Below, one piece after another: positions 24,215 to 35,215 of a DNA stretch of 64,000 nucleotides. Source of the stretch: Palaemon carinicauda (taxonomy: Eukaryota > Arthropoda > Malacostraca > Decapoda > Palaemonidae); the NCBI RefSeq assembly GCF_036898095.1, contig NC_090761.1, positions 42,908,446 through 42,972,445 on the forward strand, given 5' to 3'. Within the stretch, counting starts at the first letter, position 1. Each line of letters opens with the position of its first letter. Made by a program: the position numbers and the translations under genes. The notes under the pieces are model-generated. The model did no database searches and was not told the DNA's origin. It saw only the letters and a program-made list of their open reading frames with translations.

Positions 24215-24547
24215 TGTAAGGACAGTGAGACAAGCGTCACCAAGATCAACTGATACTTTATTTGAATGCGCACGGAAATACATAACAAGGTGCGGACGGA
24301 AACGTAGGATTACATTGGCGCCAAGTCAGATTTAAGTGCCCGCCAAAATATATGTGTTTTCTTACACTTACAAATATATGAATTATGGATTAACAAAAAC
24401 ATGTCATGAAACGATACATATATCAAAATGTAGCTCTGGTAGAGCGGAATATATATACATAGGACACCACAGTGTGGCGAAGAGAGAATTTAAATAAATA
24501 AGTAGTTTGTCGATTTTCTGGACGACGAAGGGATCGGTGTCCTTACA
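24215..24547 (-). repeat. 5' LTR of the Gypsy element
   Basis: Same 333-bp sequence as 19695-20027, with no difference seen in a block-by-block comparison. It should contain the element promoter. Confidence 0.95.
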
Positions 24548-25353
24548 GGTGTATCAAATGAAACCAATATATTATGCAGATGAAATAATGATAGCGTACA
24601 ATACATTCGCATAAGCTGGTAAGTCATACCATGATATGAACAAATTTTTCTGCTAGTTCACGTGTTACACACACATTTAGATTTTTGATACTGCACATAA
24701 CTTATCTAACGTTGTAAAAAGGCTACGAAGGAATGAATGAACATACAGTAAACACACACACCCAAAAGAGAAAAAAAATACTTCTAAATCAGAACCACAC
24801 TAAATACATTAAAAGTAATGTAGTAATTACCAGTACTTGATAATAGTTGAAATATATTATGCAGGACTTGAAGGTCCTCACTACTTCGTTGGGCAGACTA
24901 AGCCAGGCTACTGCAACCCTTTGTAACCTTTGTTATCATAAGAGCGGGTGAGATGAGCAATAAGGTGGTACGAGACGCGTTCAGTTCCTGAAGAAACATT
25001 TCTCTGACCGCTCTGATCTAAGGGTTAAACACACGTGTCACTTTGATAACTTTTGCCATTTATCAATTGAATTTTTGGCATGTGTTGAGATAATAATTTA
25101 AAAAAAATGTATGGAAGCAGTGATAAAGTTTTTGACTATTTTGCAATTAATATTAAACCCCCCCCAAAAAAAAAAATCACCATCTAGCAGCCCTGCTTGC
25201 GCCCCCCTTGGAAGCTCCTGGCGCCCCCCTAGGGGAGCGCACCCCCCAGTTTAAGAATCACTGGTCAAGAGAAACCAAAGAATTAGGACCTGTTTGTGAC
25301 CTGTTAAGCCCGGGATTATCACCATTCCAGCTGCTGCCTAGAAACAGCTTTGT

Positions 25354-25513
25354 TCTCTAGTCTTAGGTAGTGCCATAGCCTCTTTGCTATGGTCTTCCAC
25401 TGCCTTAGGGTAGAGTTCTCTTGCTTGAGGGTGGTACACTCGGACACACTATTCTATGTTTCCTTTCCTCACTTGGCTATTTTCCTTCTTTTCCAATTAG
25501 GGCTGTAGCTTAG

Positions 25514-25553
<40 letters not shown>

Positions 25554-25556
25554 TGC
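25354..25556 (-). repeat. R1 copy, reverse, with (AAT)n tail
   Basis: Reverse R1, internally deleted between the 'ggacacactattctat' and 'gtttcctttcctcacttgg' segments. It ends in about 12 AAT units. Confidence 0.85.
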
Positions 25557-25758
25557 TGATTCTCAAGGAATTCAGGATCAAACTGTGAAGATCACATACG
25601 CAACACATACCAATATATCTTCGAGAGGAAGAATTGCCCAGAAGAAACTTGACTAGCAAAAAAGAAGAAAAAAAGGAAAAAAAAACACTACATAATTCGA
25701 GAACGTCAACATCGCTATGATAGAGTCAAGGGATTCTCGGTTCATGGTAATGCAGAAA

Positions 25759-26231
25759 CGTGTTTGTGTTGCTATGAAGATCAACAAACGAGCTAATGAT
25801 GCGTGTTTGTGTTGCTATGAAGATCAACAAACGAGCAAATGATGCGTGTTTGTGTTGCTATGAAGATCAACAAACGAGCAAATGATGCGTGTTTGTGTTG
25901 CTATGAAGATCAACAAACGAGCTAATGATGCGTGTTTGTGTTGCTATGAAGATCAACAAACGAGCAAATGATGCGTGTTTGTGTTGCTATGAAGATCAGC
26001 AAACGAGCAAATGATGCGTGTTTGTGTTGCTATGAAGATCAACAAACGAGCAAATGATGCGTGTTTGTGTTGCTATGAAGATCAACAAACGAGCAAATGA
26101 TGCGTGTTTGTGTTGCTATGAAGATCAACAAACGAGCAAATGATGCGTGTTTGTGTTGCTATGAAGATCAACAAACGAGCAAATGATGCGTGTTTGTGTT
26201 GCTATGAAGATCAACAAACAAGCAAATGATG
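25759..26231. repeat. Minisatellite, 11 x 43 bp
   Basis: Units start at 25759 and every 43 bp thereafter (25802, 25845, 25888 and so on) without length change. They differ by only a few substitutions (gagctaat/gagcaaat, atcaacaa/atcagcaa). Each unit contains a small imperfect inverted repeat (gtttgtgttg ... caacaaac). No open frame spans the array. Confidence 0.97.
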
Positions 26232-26309
26232 CACTGGAGAATCATATTAAACCAAGGGAGGAGGTAATCATTTGATTTACCGAGGAATTGCACACTGATT
26301 GAGATTCCC

Positions 26310-26525
26310 AATTCACTTCAGTACAGTGGTAAAGTGTTTGCCTCGCATTCGCACGGCAGCAAATCGATCCCGGCCCGGGGACCGTGAGTTTAAGCTGTTT
26401 ACTGAAGAGTCCACTGCTGGGCTTGCCGACTGAAGTTCTGGTGAGTATCTATTCCGATTAAACTTGAAATGAAGTAGCTGTCCTCATCATCTCACAACCC
26501 AAGATGTATTGCGCAATGAAAAAGG

Positions 26526-26560
<35 letters not shown>

Positions 26561-26562
26561 CA
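26310..26562 (+). mobile_element. tRNA-derived SINE with (ATT)n tail
   Basis: The head 'cagtggtaaagtgtttgcc' resembles a pol III A box (TGGTAAAGTGTTT). About 35 bp further, aaatcgatcccggcc resembles a degenerate B box. A non-tRNA body and a (ATT)n tail (26527-26560) follow. This is typical SINE organisation. The parent tRNA cannot be named safely. Confidence 0.7.
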
Positions 26563-26730
26563 CTTGCTAAGCTACAACCTTAGTTGGAAAAGCATTAATC
26601 TATAAACCCAAGGGCTCCAATAGGGAAAATAGCCAAGTGAGGAACAGAAGCAAGGAAAAATAAAATAATTTACGAACAGTAACATTAAAATACAGATTTC
26701 CTAAATATTCTATAAAAACTTATATTTTAT
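26563..26730 (+). repeat. R1 fragment
   Basis: Forward R1 5' part (ttgctaagctacaacct... caagtgaggaa), directly following the SINE tail. Confidence 0.8.
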
Positions 26731-27095
26731 GTTAATGCGATCAAGGAAGATCAAAGGATCGGAATCGGTATTTAGCAGCAATGTTGTTTTACTACTAAAA
26801 AAAATTCGTTGCAGGACAATTATACCCCAAAGGACAACTAACCCCTTTATTCAACAATGGTTGTTAAAAGTTGTTATGATGTTAACCACTCTCATTATAG
26901 TTAATGATGTTCATAACATCCAAAAGTTATCAGCCACTTTTATAAACTCTCCCTAACTTGCTCCAAACTGCGATCATTGTCAAAAACTTCTTCGAATATG
27001 TTACATTCCAAGAGAAATTTGGAATTGATCAACAGTGAAAGAGTAAAAGAAAAGCTATATATGAAGGATACCTGCATGTTAAGCATAATGATTTA

Positions 27096-27286
27096 TAGTC
27101 CATTTCTTTTAGCAAGGCAGATTTGCACCGACTCGCAACGGTGCCCTTTTAGCTCGGAAAAGTTTCCTGATCGCTGATTGGTTAGAATTATCTTGTCCAA
27201 CCTATCAGCGATCAGGAAACTTTTCCCAGCTAAAAGGGCACCGCTGCGAGTCAGTGCAAATATGCCTCGCTAAAAGAAATGGACTA
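27096..27286. mobile_element. 191-bp fold-back MITE with TA flanks
   Basis: The two halves are near-perfect inverted repeats: tagtccatttcttttagc at the left and gctaaaagaaatggacta at the right, and the pairing continues through 'gtttcctgatcgctgat' almost to the centre. TA lies outside both ends (27094-27095 and 27287-27288). It has no coding capacity. TA target sites suggest mobilisation by a Tc1/mariner-type transposase, but the family is unassigned. Confidence 0.85.
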
Positions 27287-27554
27287 TAGTCAGCAGGTTC
27301 GATTCCTATGAGTGTGAGGAGCGTAGAAAGAAACGAACCTGCAAGGCTCTAAACAAAGGGGATAATCGAAAAAGTACAATTGATGGTCGAATGCATGAAC
27401 ATACTCATGCACATGATCAGGTTTGCCAGGTTGGCCTTTTAGTCAGGCCACAAAACTTCAAATTTAGCCTTTTTGAAATTAGTTGGCCTTTAGTAATATG
27501 AAAAAAAGGGTGAGCCTTAAGTACTATATTTTTGGCCTTTTTTCTACTAATGGG

Positions 27555-28329
27555 TTGGCCTTTTAATGCTGCAACTGATTAGAAGTTGGCCTTTTAATGC
27601 TGCAACTGATTAGAAGTTGGCCTTCTAATGCTGCAACTGATTAGAAGTTGGCCTTTTAAGGCTGCAACTGATTAGAAGTTGGCCTTTTAAGGATGCAACT
27701 GATTAGAAGTTGGCCTTTTAATGCTGCAACTGATTAGAAGTTGGCCTTTTAATGTTGCAACTGATTAGAAGTTGGCCTATTAAGGCTGCAACTGATTAGA
27801 AGTTGGCCTTTTAATGTTGCAACTGATTAGAAGTTGGCCTTTTAAGGCTGCAACTGATTAGAAGTTGGCCTTTTAATGCTGCAACTGATTAGAAGTTGGC
27901 CTTTTAATGCTGCAACTGATTAGAAGTTGGCCTTTTAATGCTGCAACTGATTAGAAGTTGGCCTTTAAATGCTGCAACTGATTAGAAGTTGGCCTTTTAA
28001 TGTTGCAACTGATTAGAAGTTGGCCTTTTAATGCTGCAACTGATTAGAAGTTGGCCTTTTAAGGCTGCAACTGATTAGAAGTTGGCCTTTTAAGGCTGCA
28101 ACTGATTAGAAGTTGGCCTTTTAAGGCTGCAACTGATTAGAAGTTGGCCTTTTAAGGCTGCAGCTGATTAGAAGTTGGCCTTTTAATGCTGCAACTGATT
28201 AGAAGTTGGCCTTTTAAGGCTGCAACTGATTAGAAGTTGGCCTTCTAATGCTGCAAGTGATTAGAAGTTGGCCTTTTAATGCTGCAACTGATTAGAAGTT
28301 GGCCTTTTAATGTTGAAACTGATTAGAAG
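27555..28329. repeat. Minisatellite, 25 x 31 bp
   Basis: Twenty-five uninterrupted 31-bp units with the consensus core ttggccttttaatgctgcaa followed by ctgattagaag. Every unit keeps the same length; variation is by substitution only (aatg/aagg, gctg/gttg). Related ttggcctttt motifs occur in the preceding 130 bp (27434-27554), which suggests the array grew from a local seed. Confidence 0.97.
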
Positions 28330-28807
28330 TTGGCCTTTTCTCATTTCGAAAACCTAGCAGCCCTGGACCGGATGCAACAAATATTCGAAGTTGCTCGAAC
28401 TCTACAGAATATGAATATCAAAGCAGAGAATACAGCGGAAACTGAGCGATAAAATAATCATGTACGACGCAACATTGGACGGCAAAGGCAGGAAAAGGGC
28501 TCAAGAAATGACTTTAAAAGACGTTCACATGAGAACATAGTCACACAGCAGTGACGCCAGCAAAATCAGCAGATTAAAAATCTGTAGAAATCTGTAGGTG
28601 CTGATAAGATTATCTGGAAAAAATCTGTCGATTTCAAGATTGTTAACTGAATTTGTTCTTCATTATATGAACGACTTAACTGGTTCACCATAAATAACTC
28701 TAAGGTTTAATAAAGAAAAAAAAATGAAGCTTCTTCCTGACATTTAGAATTATTTTTGTTGATCCTAGTAAGTTGTCCTTATAATGTATATCAGATTCAA
28801 TTTTGAT
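28330..28807. other. No gene seen between minisatellite and DIRS element A
   Basis: AT-rich flank with no supported features. Confidence 0.45.
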
Positions 28808-29113
28808 AAAAATGTTATTTTTATAATAAAATAAATTTTTGAATATACTTACCCGGTGATTATATAAGCTGCAACTCTGTTGCTCGACAGAAAACTCTAC
28901 GTTAAAAATCCGCCAGCGATCGCTATGCAGGTAGGGGGTGTACTTCAACAGCGCCATCTGTCGTGCAGGTACTCAGTACTCAATGTAAACAAAGAACTCA
29001 ATTTTCTCCTCGGTCCACTGCGTCTCTATTGGGGAGGAAGGGAGGGTCCTTTAATATATAATCACCGGGTAAGTATATTCAAAAATTTATTTTATTATAA
29101 AAATAACATTTTT
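28808..29113. repeat. Fold-back terminus of element A (59-bp arms)
   Basis: 28808-28866 and 29055-29113 are perfect 59-bp inverted repeats around a 188-bp core. The core includes the segment cgccagcgatcgctatgcag, which is also present in inverse orientation in the right terminus (about 35115-35135). Confidence 0.9.
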
Positions 29114-29550
29114 CAATATTTAACTTAGCCGGTGATTATATAAGCTGATTCACACCCAGGGGGGTGGGTAGAGACCAGCAATAAATGTTTACATTATTAT
29201 GAGCTAAGGATTTTTTATTTTATTTTAGCAGTTATCAAAATAACAAACTTAAAATAAATAAGTACCTGGTAAGGAAGTCGACTTGAACAATTACTCTGCC
29301 TTTTTAAGTACGTCTTCCTTACGGAGCCTCGCGATCCTCTTAGGATGCTGAGCGACCCCTAGGAGCTGAAGTATCAAGGGTTGCAACCCATACAACAGGA
29401 CCTCATCAAAACCTCTAATCTAGGCGCTTCTCAAGAAATGACTTTGACCACCTGCCAAATCAAGTAGGATGCGAAAGGCTTCTTAGCCTTCCGGACAACC
29501 CAAAAACAATAATAAAACATTTCAAGAGAAAGATTAAAAAGGTTATGGAA

Positions 29551-30620
29551 TTAGGGAATTGTAGTGGTTGAGCCCTCACCCACTACTGCACTCGTTGCTA
29601 CGAATGGTCCCAGAGTGTAGCAGTTCTCGTAAAGAGACTGGACATTCTTAAGATAAAAAGACGCGAACACTGACTTGCTTTTCCAATAGGTTGCGTCGAT
29701 TATACTTTGCAGAGATCTATTTTGTTTAAAGGCCACGGAAGTTGCGACAGCTCTAACTTCGTGTGTCCTTACCTTCAGCAAAGCTTGGTCTTCCTCATTC
29801 AGATGGGAATGAGCTTCTCGTATTAACAGTCTGATAAAATAGGATAAAGCATTCTTTGACATAGGCAAAGATGGTTTCTTAACTGAACACCATAAAGCTT
29901 CAGACGGGCCTCGTAAAGGTTTAGTTCGTTTTAAATAGAACTTAAGAGCTCTTACAGGGCATAAGACTCTTTCTAGTTCATTTCCAACCATACGATAAGT
30001 TTGGAATATCGAACGATATTGGCCAAGGCCGAGAAGGCAGCTCGTTTTTGGCTAGAAAACCAAGTTGTAGAACATGTAGCCGTTTCGGATGAGAATCCGA
30101 TGTTCTTGCTGAAGGCATGAATCTCACTGACTCTTTTAGCTGTGGCTAAGCATACCAGGAAAAGAGTCTTTAAGGTGAGATCTTTCAGGGAGGCTGATTG
30201 TAGCGGTTCGAACCTCTCTGACATAAGGAATCTTAGTACCACGTCTAAATTCCAACCAGGTGTAACCAAACGACGCTCCTTCGTGGTCTCAAAAGACTTA
30301 AGGAGGTCCTGTAGATCTTTATTGTTGGAAAGATCTAAGCCTCTGTGACGGAAGACTGATGCCAACATGCTTCTGTAACCCTTGATAGTGGGAGCTGAAA
30401 GAGATCGTTCTTTCCTCAGATATAAGAGGAAGTCAGCTATTTAAGTTACAGAGGTACTGGTCGAGGATACGGATACTGACTTGCACCAGTTTCGGAAGAT
30501 TTCCCACTTCGATTGGTAGACTCTAAGGGTGGATGTTCTCCTTGCTCTAGCAATCGCTCTGGCTGCCTCCTTCGAAAAGCCTCTAGCTCTCGAGAGTCTT
30601 TCGATAGTCTGAAGGCAGTC
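29551..30620 (-). pseudogene. DIRS tyrosine recombinase (element A), broken
   Basis: The minus-strand product would integrate the circular DNA intermediate. The N-terminal arm (TSTLRVYQSKWEIFRNWC) lies near 30535-30480 and the core-binding region at 30440-30140. Catalytic residues are visible: first Arg in AKRVSEIHA (about 30130), then in the final 146-codon frame (29991-29551) H77-x-x-R80 (THEVRAVATS), Trp103 and Tyr113 (ASFYLKNV). Two lesions are seen: an in-frame TAA at 30441-30443 and a frameshift near 29980. All catalytic residues are intact, so the inactivation may be fairly recent. YR assignment is firm; the DIRS class rests on the adjacent RNase H and inverted termini. Confidence 0.85.
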
Positions 30621-31450
30621 AGACGAAGAGCGTGGAGGCCTTGGTGTACCTTCTTTACGTGTGGCTGACGTAGAAGGTCCACCCTTAGGGGAAGTGTTCT
30701 GGGAACGTCTACTAGCCATCGAAGTACCTCGGTGAACCATTCTCTCGCGGGCCAGAGGGAAGCAACTAGCGTCAACCTTGTCCCTTCGTGAGAGGCGAAC
30801 TTCTGCAGTACCTTGTTGACAATCTTGAACGGAGGGAATGCATATAGATCTAGATGTGACCAATCTAGGAGAAAGGCATCTATATGAACTGCTGCTGGGT
30901 CCGGGATTGGTGAGCAAAATATTGGGAGCCTCTTGGTCATCGAGGTTGCGAAGAGATCTATGGTTGGCTGGCCCCAGGTGGCCCAAAGTCTCTTGCATAC
31001 ATCCTTGTGGAGGGTCCATTATGTTGGAATTATTTGTCCCTTCCAACTGAGACAATCTGCCATGACATTCAAGTTGCCTTGGATGAACCTCGTTACTAGT
31101 GATATGTCTAGACCTTTTGACCAGGTGAGGAGGTCCCTTGCGATCTCGTACAACGTCAGAGAGTAGGTCCCTCCTTGCTTGGAGATGTACGCCAAAGCCG
31201 TGGTGTTGTCCGAGTTCACCTCCACCACTTTGCCTTGAAGGAGAGACCTGAAGCTTTTCCAGGCCAGACGTACTGCCAGTAGCTCCTTGCAGTTGAAATG
31301 CATTGTCCTTTGACTCGAGTTCCATATTCCCGAGCATTCCCGACCGTCTAATGTCGCACCCCAGCCTACGTCCGATGCGTCCGAGAAGAGAACGTGGTTG
31401 GGAGTCTGAACAGTCAGGGGAAGACCCTCTCTTAGGTTGATATAGTCCTT
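30446..31450 (-). pseudogene. DIRS RNase H and linker domain (element A)
   Basis: RNase H motifs appear in order on the minus strand: LFSDASDVGWGA near 31405-31370, then in the 31303-31019 frame E7 (FNCKELLAV), D32 (NSDNTTALAYISKQGGTYS) and D83 (NVMADCLSW). The typical DIRS linker to the recombinase follows (DAFLLDW, YAFPPF, ASLWPAREWF). Segments fall in different frames, so several indels are present. It follows directly from the post-RT connection region. Confidence 0.8.
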
Positions 31451-31680
31451 TCACCAAGTCAGACAAGACTTTATCTTTTCGGAAACCGGGATCGAGACCG
31501 CTTCTAGCGTCTTGTCCTTTTTCCAGTGAAAAGCTAGATGGTATAGAAGAGGACGGAGGTGTAGTCTTCCTAGTGACACAAATTGATCCACGGATGACAG
31601 CGTCCCTACCAGACTCATCCACAGCCTGACTGAGCAGCGTTCCTTCTTCAGCATCTTCTGGATGGATAGCAGGGCTGGGG
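31451..31680 (-). pseudogene. Post-RT connection segment of element A, next to an RT deletion
   Basis: The frame RLWMSLVGTLSSVDQFVSLG ... LRPLLYHLAFHW is the region that normally follows the RT thumb in DIRS elements. It ends at a TGA (31451-31453) where the family usually has Trp. Upstream (higher coordinates) there is no RT palm: the sequence passes within ~60 bp into gag-like sequence at about 31730. The RT core has therefore been deleted. Confidence 0.65.
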
Positions 31681-31729
31681 GCTGATCGTCTTGTTCAGCA
31701 ACGTCCTCATCAGAGGGTTCCTCATCCAA

Positions 31730-33370
31730 AACTGATAAGGAAACGGCAACGGAGTGGGCAACGTCTGACTCGCTGAATCCGGTCGCACTGGTGGATGCGT
31801 GACGGAGCCGGACGCAATATCATGGAACTGCTGCACAGTCTGTGAACTGTCAACAACCATGGGTGCGCGAGGAAGCACAGCGTCAACCCGAAACTGTCTA
31901 GACCGTCTGGGTTGTGCAGTCAACACCCTACCGGGTTGCTGAGGTTGACGCATTGCGTCACAACAAGTCACCTCTGCTGGTTGTTGAACGTCCTGAACGT
32001 CAACAACCACCTCCGAGCGTCGCTTAACGTCAACGTGCGGCTGGCAACCCACACTGGGTCGCATCGGTGGAGGAACCACCTCAACTGGCAGACGCGAGTA
32101 GGTTACCTCAGCGTCAACAGGGCGCACAACCGACCGGTTGGAAGGTTGTTGGCCAGAAGGTTCTTCTCCGCATTTAAGTCCTCTATCAAGGACGCAAGCT
32201 TGGACTGCATGTCTTGCAGCAAAGCCCATTTAGGGTCTACGGGAGCAGGTGTGGCAACAGACGGGGTTAGCGACTGAGGCGGAACCGTTTACCATCCCTG
32301 AAAGCCTTGTTATGCGTGACATAATAGTACAGCAAAACTTCAAAGGCTCGACAACAGCTGAGAAGTTGACCTGTAAACAACTTGGAGCGTCTCCTGGCTA
32401 GGCGCCAGGGAGAGTCTACCAGAATAGAGAAGTCTATCTGGGCAGAGGCATGAACTTCCAAGCCGAGAACTTCTCTCGTGTCATATCAGACTCTCGCTCT
32501 ATAAACCAGTTTAAAAGAAGGGAAAGCAAAGGCTGTATCCCCCAAACTCCTCCTGGTGAAAAACCAGTCGCCTAGCCAACGTAACGCTCTCTAGGAGAGC
32601 GAAAGAGCACTAGCTTAAAAACAACGGCTTCGAAGTAGCTAGGCCTAGTGTAAGTTCTGACGTTTAGGCGAACGAGGAGCAGCAGTTACAAGATCCGGAC
32701 GAAGATCCTTAAAAAATCATCATGATTTAATTAAAGTCCATAGGAGGCTAAGCAGCTTAAGGCTCCTCTCCATCTGACAGAGTCCTCAAGGGAATATCAG
32801 TAGGAGGGAGAACAGCAACTTCCTCATCTACAGGAACCTTGTCCGATAAAAGCTGAGTCTCTCACTGGTGCATTAGTAGCGGACCAGAACGCAACGTCAT
32901 GTAACTGCTTGACAGTCTGTGAACTGTCAACAACTGAACTGTCACCACAACAGGTGCGTGAGGACGTTCAGCGTCCACTCGAGACTGCTTTGACTGCCTA
33001 GACTGAGCAGTCAAAACAACTCTAGAATGCGGAGGTTGACGCACAGCGTCAAAACAAGTCAACTCCGATTGTTAGTGAACGTCTAGAACGTCAACAGGAG
33101 CATCAGCCAGTGGCCTAACGTCCAAATGCGGCTGAAAAACCACACGAGACCGCATCGAGTGTGGTTCTAAACAACCTCACTGACGTGACTAAGCTACGCC
33201 AACGTCAACAGTAAGCACAAAGGAACGTTAGGTTGGCTGAAAGCCAGGATATCGATGAGATAAACGGCTAGACTCAACGGACTAATCGGCAGAATAGTCT
33301 TCCATAAGGGAGGCAAGCATATACTGCATGTTTTGCCATACAACCCCTTAAGGATCAACGGAAATGGTTG
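31730..33370 (-). pseudogene. Gag-like remnants of element A with an internal duplication
   Basis: Low-complexity Pro/Arg/Val-rich frames on the minus strand (31648-32229 and 32862-33062). The block 31770-32280 is repeated at about 32850-33370: both copies contain the same order of motifs (RQP ... VVLTAQ or RVLTAQ, RVDA, RAP/HAP, then the gttgaacgtc-like repeats). The offset is about 1.08 kb. The protein is not intact in either copy. Gag identity rests on position and resemblance to elements B and D. Confidence 0.5.
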
Positions 33371-35019
33371 TGGTAATAGACGAGGGTAACGTCTGTGACC
33401 GCAACACTTTGCCTACAAAAAAAGACTTTCGGAGTCTGTGTTACGCTTTTGTTAGGCGGCGAGCAGTTATCCGATGACTGCATAGGGTCAGAGCTGTCCT
33501 AATGGCTGCAACCAGGACGCTGGACCTGTCCTGAAAGGACTGACTTTCGCTTAAGGGCTTCGAAACCTTGTGACAGGTTTCTTATGCGAAAAGCCTTCGG
33601 ATGACGAGGAGAAAAAACGTCTCTCTCGTCTTATGATAGGGGAGATCTTGGTAAGATACACCCGATACCATAGAGGGAAACGTCTGTTCGTTGATCAAGG
33701 CCTCTCGAACCCATAAGTCGTTCGACATTACTTCTCCCCTGGGCTTGGGAGCTTGCAAGAGGTCCCGGACTAGGTGAACGACAGGCACGAACAGACGAAC
33801 CCTCGGACGCAACACTGTAACACTTTGCGCATATCACTTTATCACTTCGATTTTCTGTTTTGCACTTATTTCACTGAAATCGAAACTTTTACTGATTTCT
33901 ACCTGAAACACGCAATTCTACCCTTCATTAAAAGGTAGTAATTGCGAAATCAGTCGTATAATGCAAGCTCATTAATACCAGCAAAAAACAGAAAACATAT
34001 TTTATGATAAAAAAAATCAGTGGCTGGGAAAGAGACTAAACACTAGTTCATATAAACTACGTTTTCAATCTCTCACCGCACATAGCCTGGGGACGAGAAT
34101 AAAAACCTAAAAACGTTTTATCCTTCCTCCCCGTACAGAGACTAGGGACGAGAGTAACACGAGAACAACGTTACCCGCTTGAACGGAACGTTTTCTCTCC
34201 TCTCTCTCCCTCCGTCTCTTTCTCTCTCTCTCTTTCTCTCTTGATTTCGCACCTAAGAGAAGAGCCCAATTATATATCGTCAAAAAAACATGTTATTTGA
34301 CTAAAGGAAAAAACTGAAAGGTTTTTCAAATAAAAAGTTCCTTTAAATTAGAATTTAAAACATTTAAGCTAAGAAAGAATGAACAAAACGTCAGAATCGA
34401 TTTACTCTTACTGCAAAGTGAAACCGTGATACACTCTCTCTCTATCGTAACGATAGAGCGCATGTTGAACGTCCTGAACGTCAACAACTGCGTAGCCTAA
34501 AAAACTAAACGTTAGTTCATCTTTGAAAACAGTACGAAGACTATCAAAGAAATTCTTTCATAAAACATTACATTTAAAAAGTTTTAAATTCTTTAAAAGC
34601 TAAATACGATATAACGGGCTCAACGTTGATTAACTTCGGTTCCAAGTTAGGACCGCCTACTATCAGGAAAGGTCGCATATAAACAAAACATTAAAATTTA
34701 TTTTTATATGTTTATAATAAATGGAAAGTTAATCGAAGAGGCCTAATAAAGGCGGAGAGATATAAAATATATAGATCTATAACGTGATAAGAAAATTACT
34801 AAAAGCCTAAACACACTTCCGTCTAAGGGAAGGGTCGGCCATTTAAAAGTGAAAGAAAGTCCATACTCTCTTTGTCACCATAATTAAATCTATCCAAAAC
34901 GAGTTCAAGTTTTGAGATGAAGATAAAACACCTGCATAGCGAAAGCTCAAAACTAGAATAGTGTACTTCACCAAATAGTTGTGAAAACAAATCCAGTTAG
35001 CAACAGCGAATTAGTAGGT
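33371..35019. other. Leader region of element A
   Basis: No conserved coding frame. It contains a pyrimidine-rich (TCTC)n-like tract at 34200-34245. It lies between the gag remnants and the right terminal repeat and probably represents the element's 5' untranslated region. Confidence 0.45.
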
Positions 35020-35215
35020 CTTGCCGGTAGCCCGACAGAGAGAAAATTGAGTTCTTTGTTTACATTGAGTACTGAGTACCTGCACGACAGATGGCGCTGT
35101 TGAAGTACACCCCCTACCTGCATAGCGATCGCTGGCGGATTTTTAACGTAGAGTTTTCTGTCGAGCAACAGAGTTGCAGCTTATATAATCACCGGCTAAG
35201 TTAAATATTGAAAAA
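35020..35215. repeat. Right inverted terminus of element A
   Basis: Inverse of the left core: 'gagaaaattgagttctttgt' through gttgcagcttatataatcac matches 28867-29010 on the other strand with few differences. It ends at a poly-A run (35211-35222). Confidence 0.9.

Larger units (their letters stand above)
19695..24547 (-). mobile_element. Ty3/Gypsy LTR retrotransposon (CsRn1-like), recent insertion
   Basis: 4,853 bp with two 333-bp LTRs that I read as identical. The element is transcribed on the minus strand. Its order is 5' LTR (24215-24547), primer-binding site, gag, protease, RT, RNase H, integrase, polypurine tract and 3' LTR (19695-20027), with no envelope gene. The 4-bp flank ggtg occurs on both sides (19691-19694 and 24548-24551). 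A Cys-His-Cys-Cys gag finger and a tRNA-Trp-like primer site point to the CsRn1 clade. LTR identity implies a very recent insertion. It is inserted in the hAT element, so it is younger than that. Confidence 0.93.
18392..25263. mobile_element. Non-autonomous hAT element interrupted by a Gypsy retrotransposon
   Basis: Left end cagtggttcttaaacttttt (18392) and right end reading cagtgattcttaaactgggg on the other strand (25263) form hAT-like inverted repeats, both followed internally by a C-rich tract. The 8-bp flanks are identical: gtcaagag at 18384-18391 and 25264-25271. Removing the Gypsy insertion and its target duplication leaves about 2.0 kb with no recognisable transposase frame, a (GGGA)n-like tract near 18590-18610 and a (TA)n array at 19410-19556. 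It lies 78 bp from another hAT insertion, but the two have different internal sequence. Confidence 0.9.
28808..35215 (-). mobile_element. DIRS-like element A, RT-deleted
   Basis: About 6.4 kb. Plan on the minus strand: terminal repeat (35020-35215), ~2.5 kb leader and gag remnants, post-RT connection, RNase H, tyrosine recombinase, internal complementary region (29109-29150), and a second terminal repeat with a fold-back (28808-29113). The sequence 29109-29150 repeats the far right terminus (tttaacttagccggtgatta) on the same strand as the reverse complement of that end. This fits the internal complementary region known for DIRS elements. The catalytic RT segment is missing, and stops and frameshifts break the rest. 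Confidence 0.85.

Noticed and set aside
25759..26231. Possible CRISPR array (regular repeats)
   Set aside because: Units are contiguous with no unique spacers, and the genome is eukaryotic; this is a minisatellite.
30441..31622. 393-codon minus-strand frame in element A
   Set aside because: Mostly an out-of-frame reading of the RNase H and linker region. Only its last ~45 codons are in the recombinase frame, and these are described under the recombinase.
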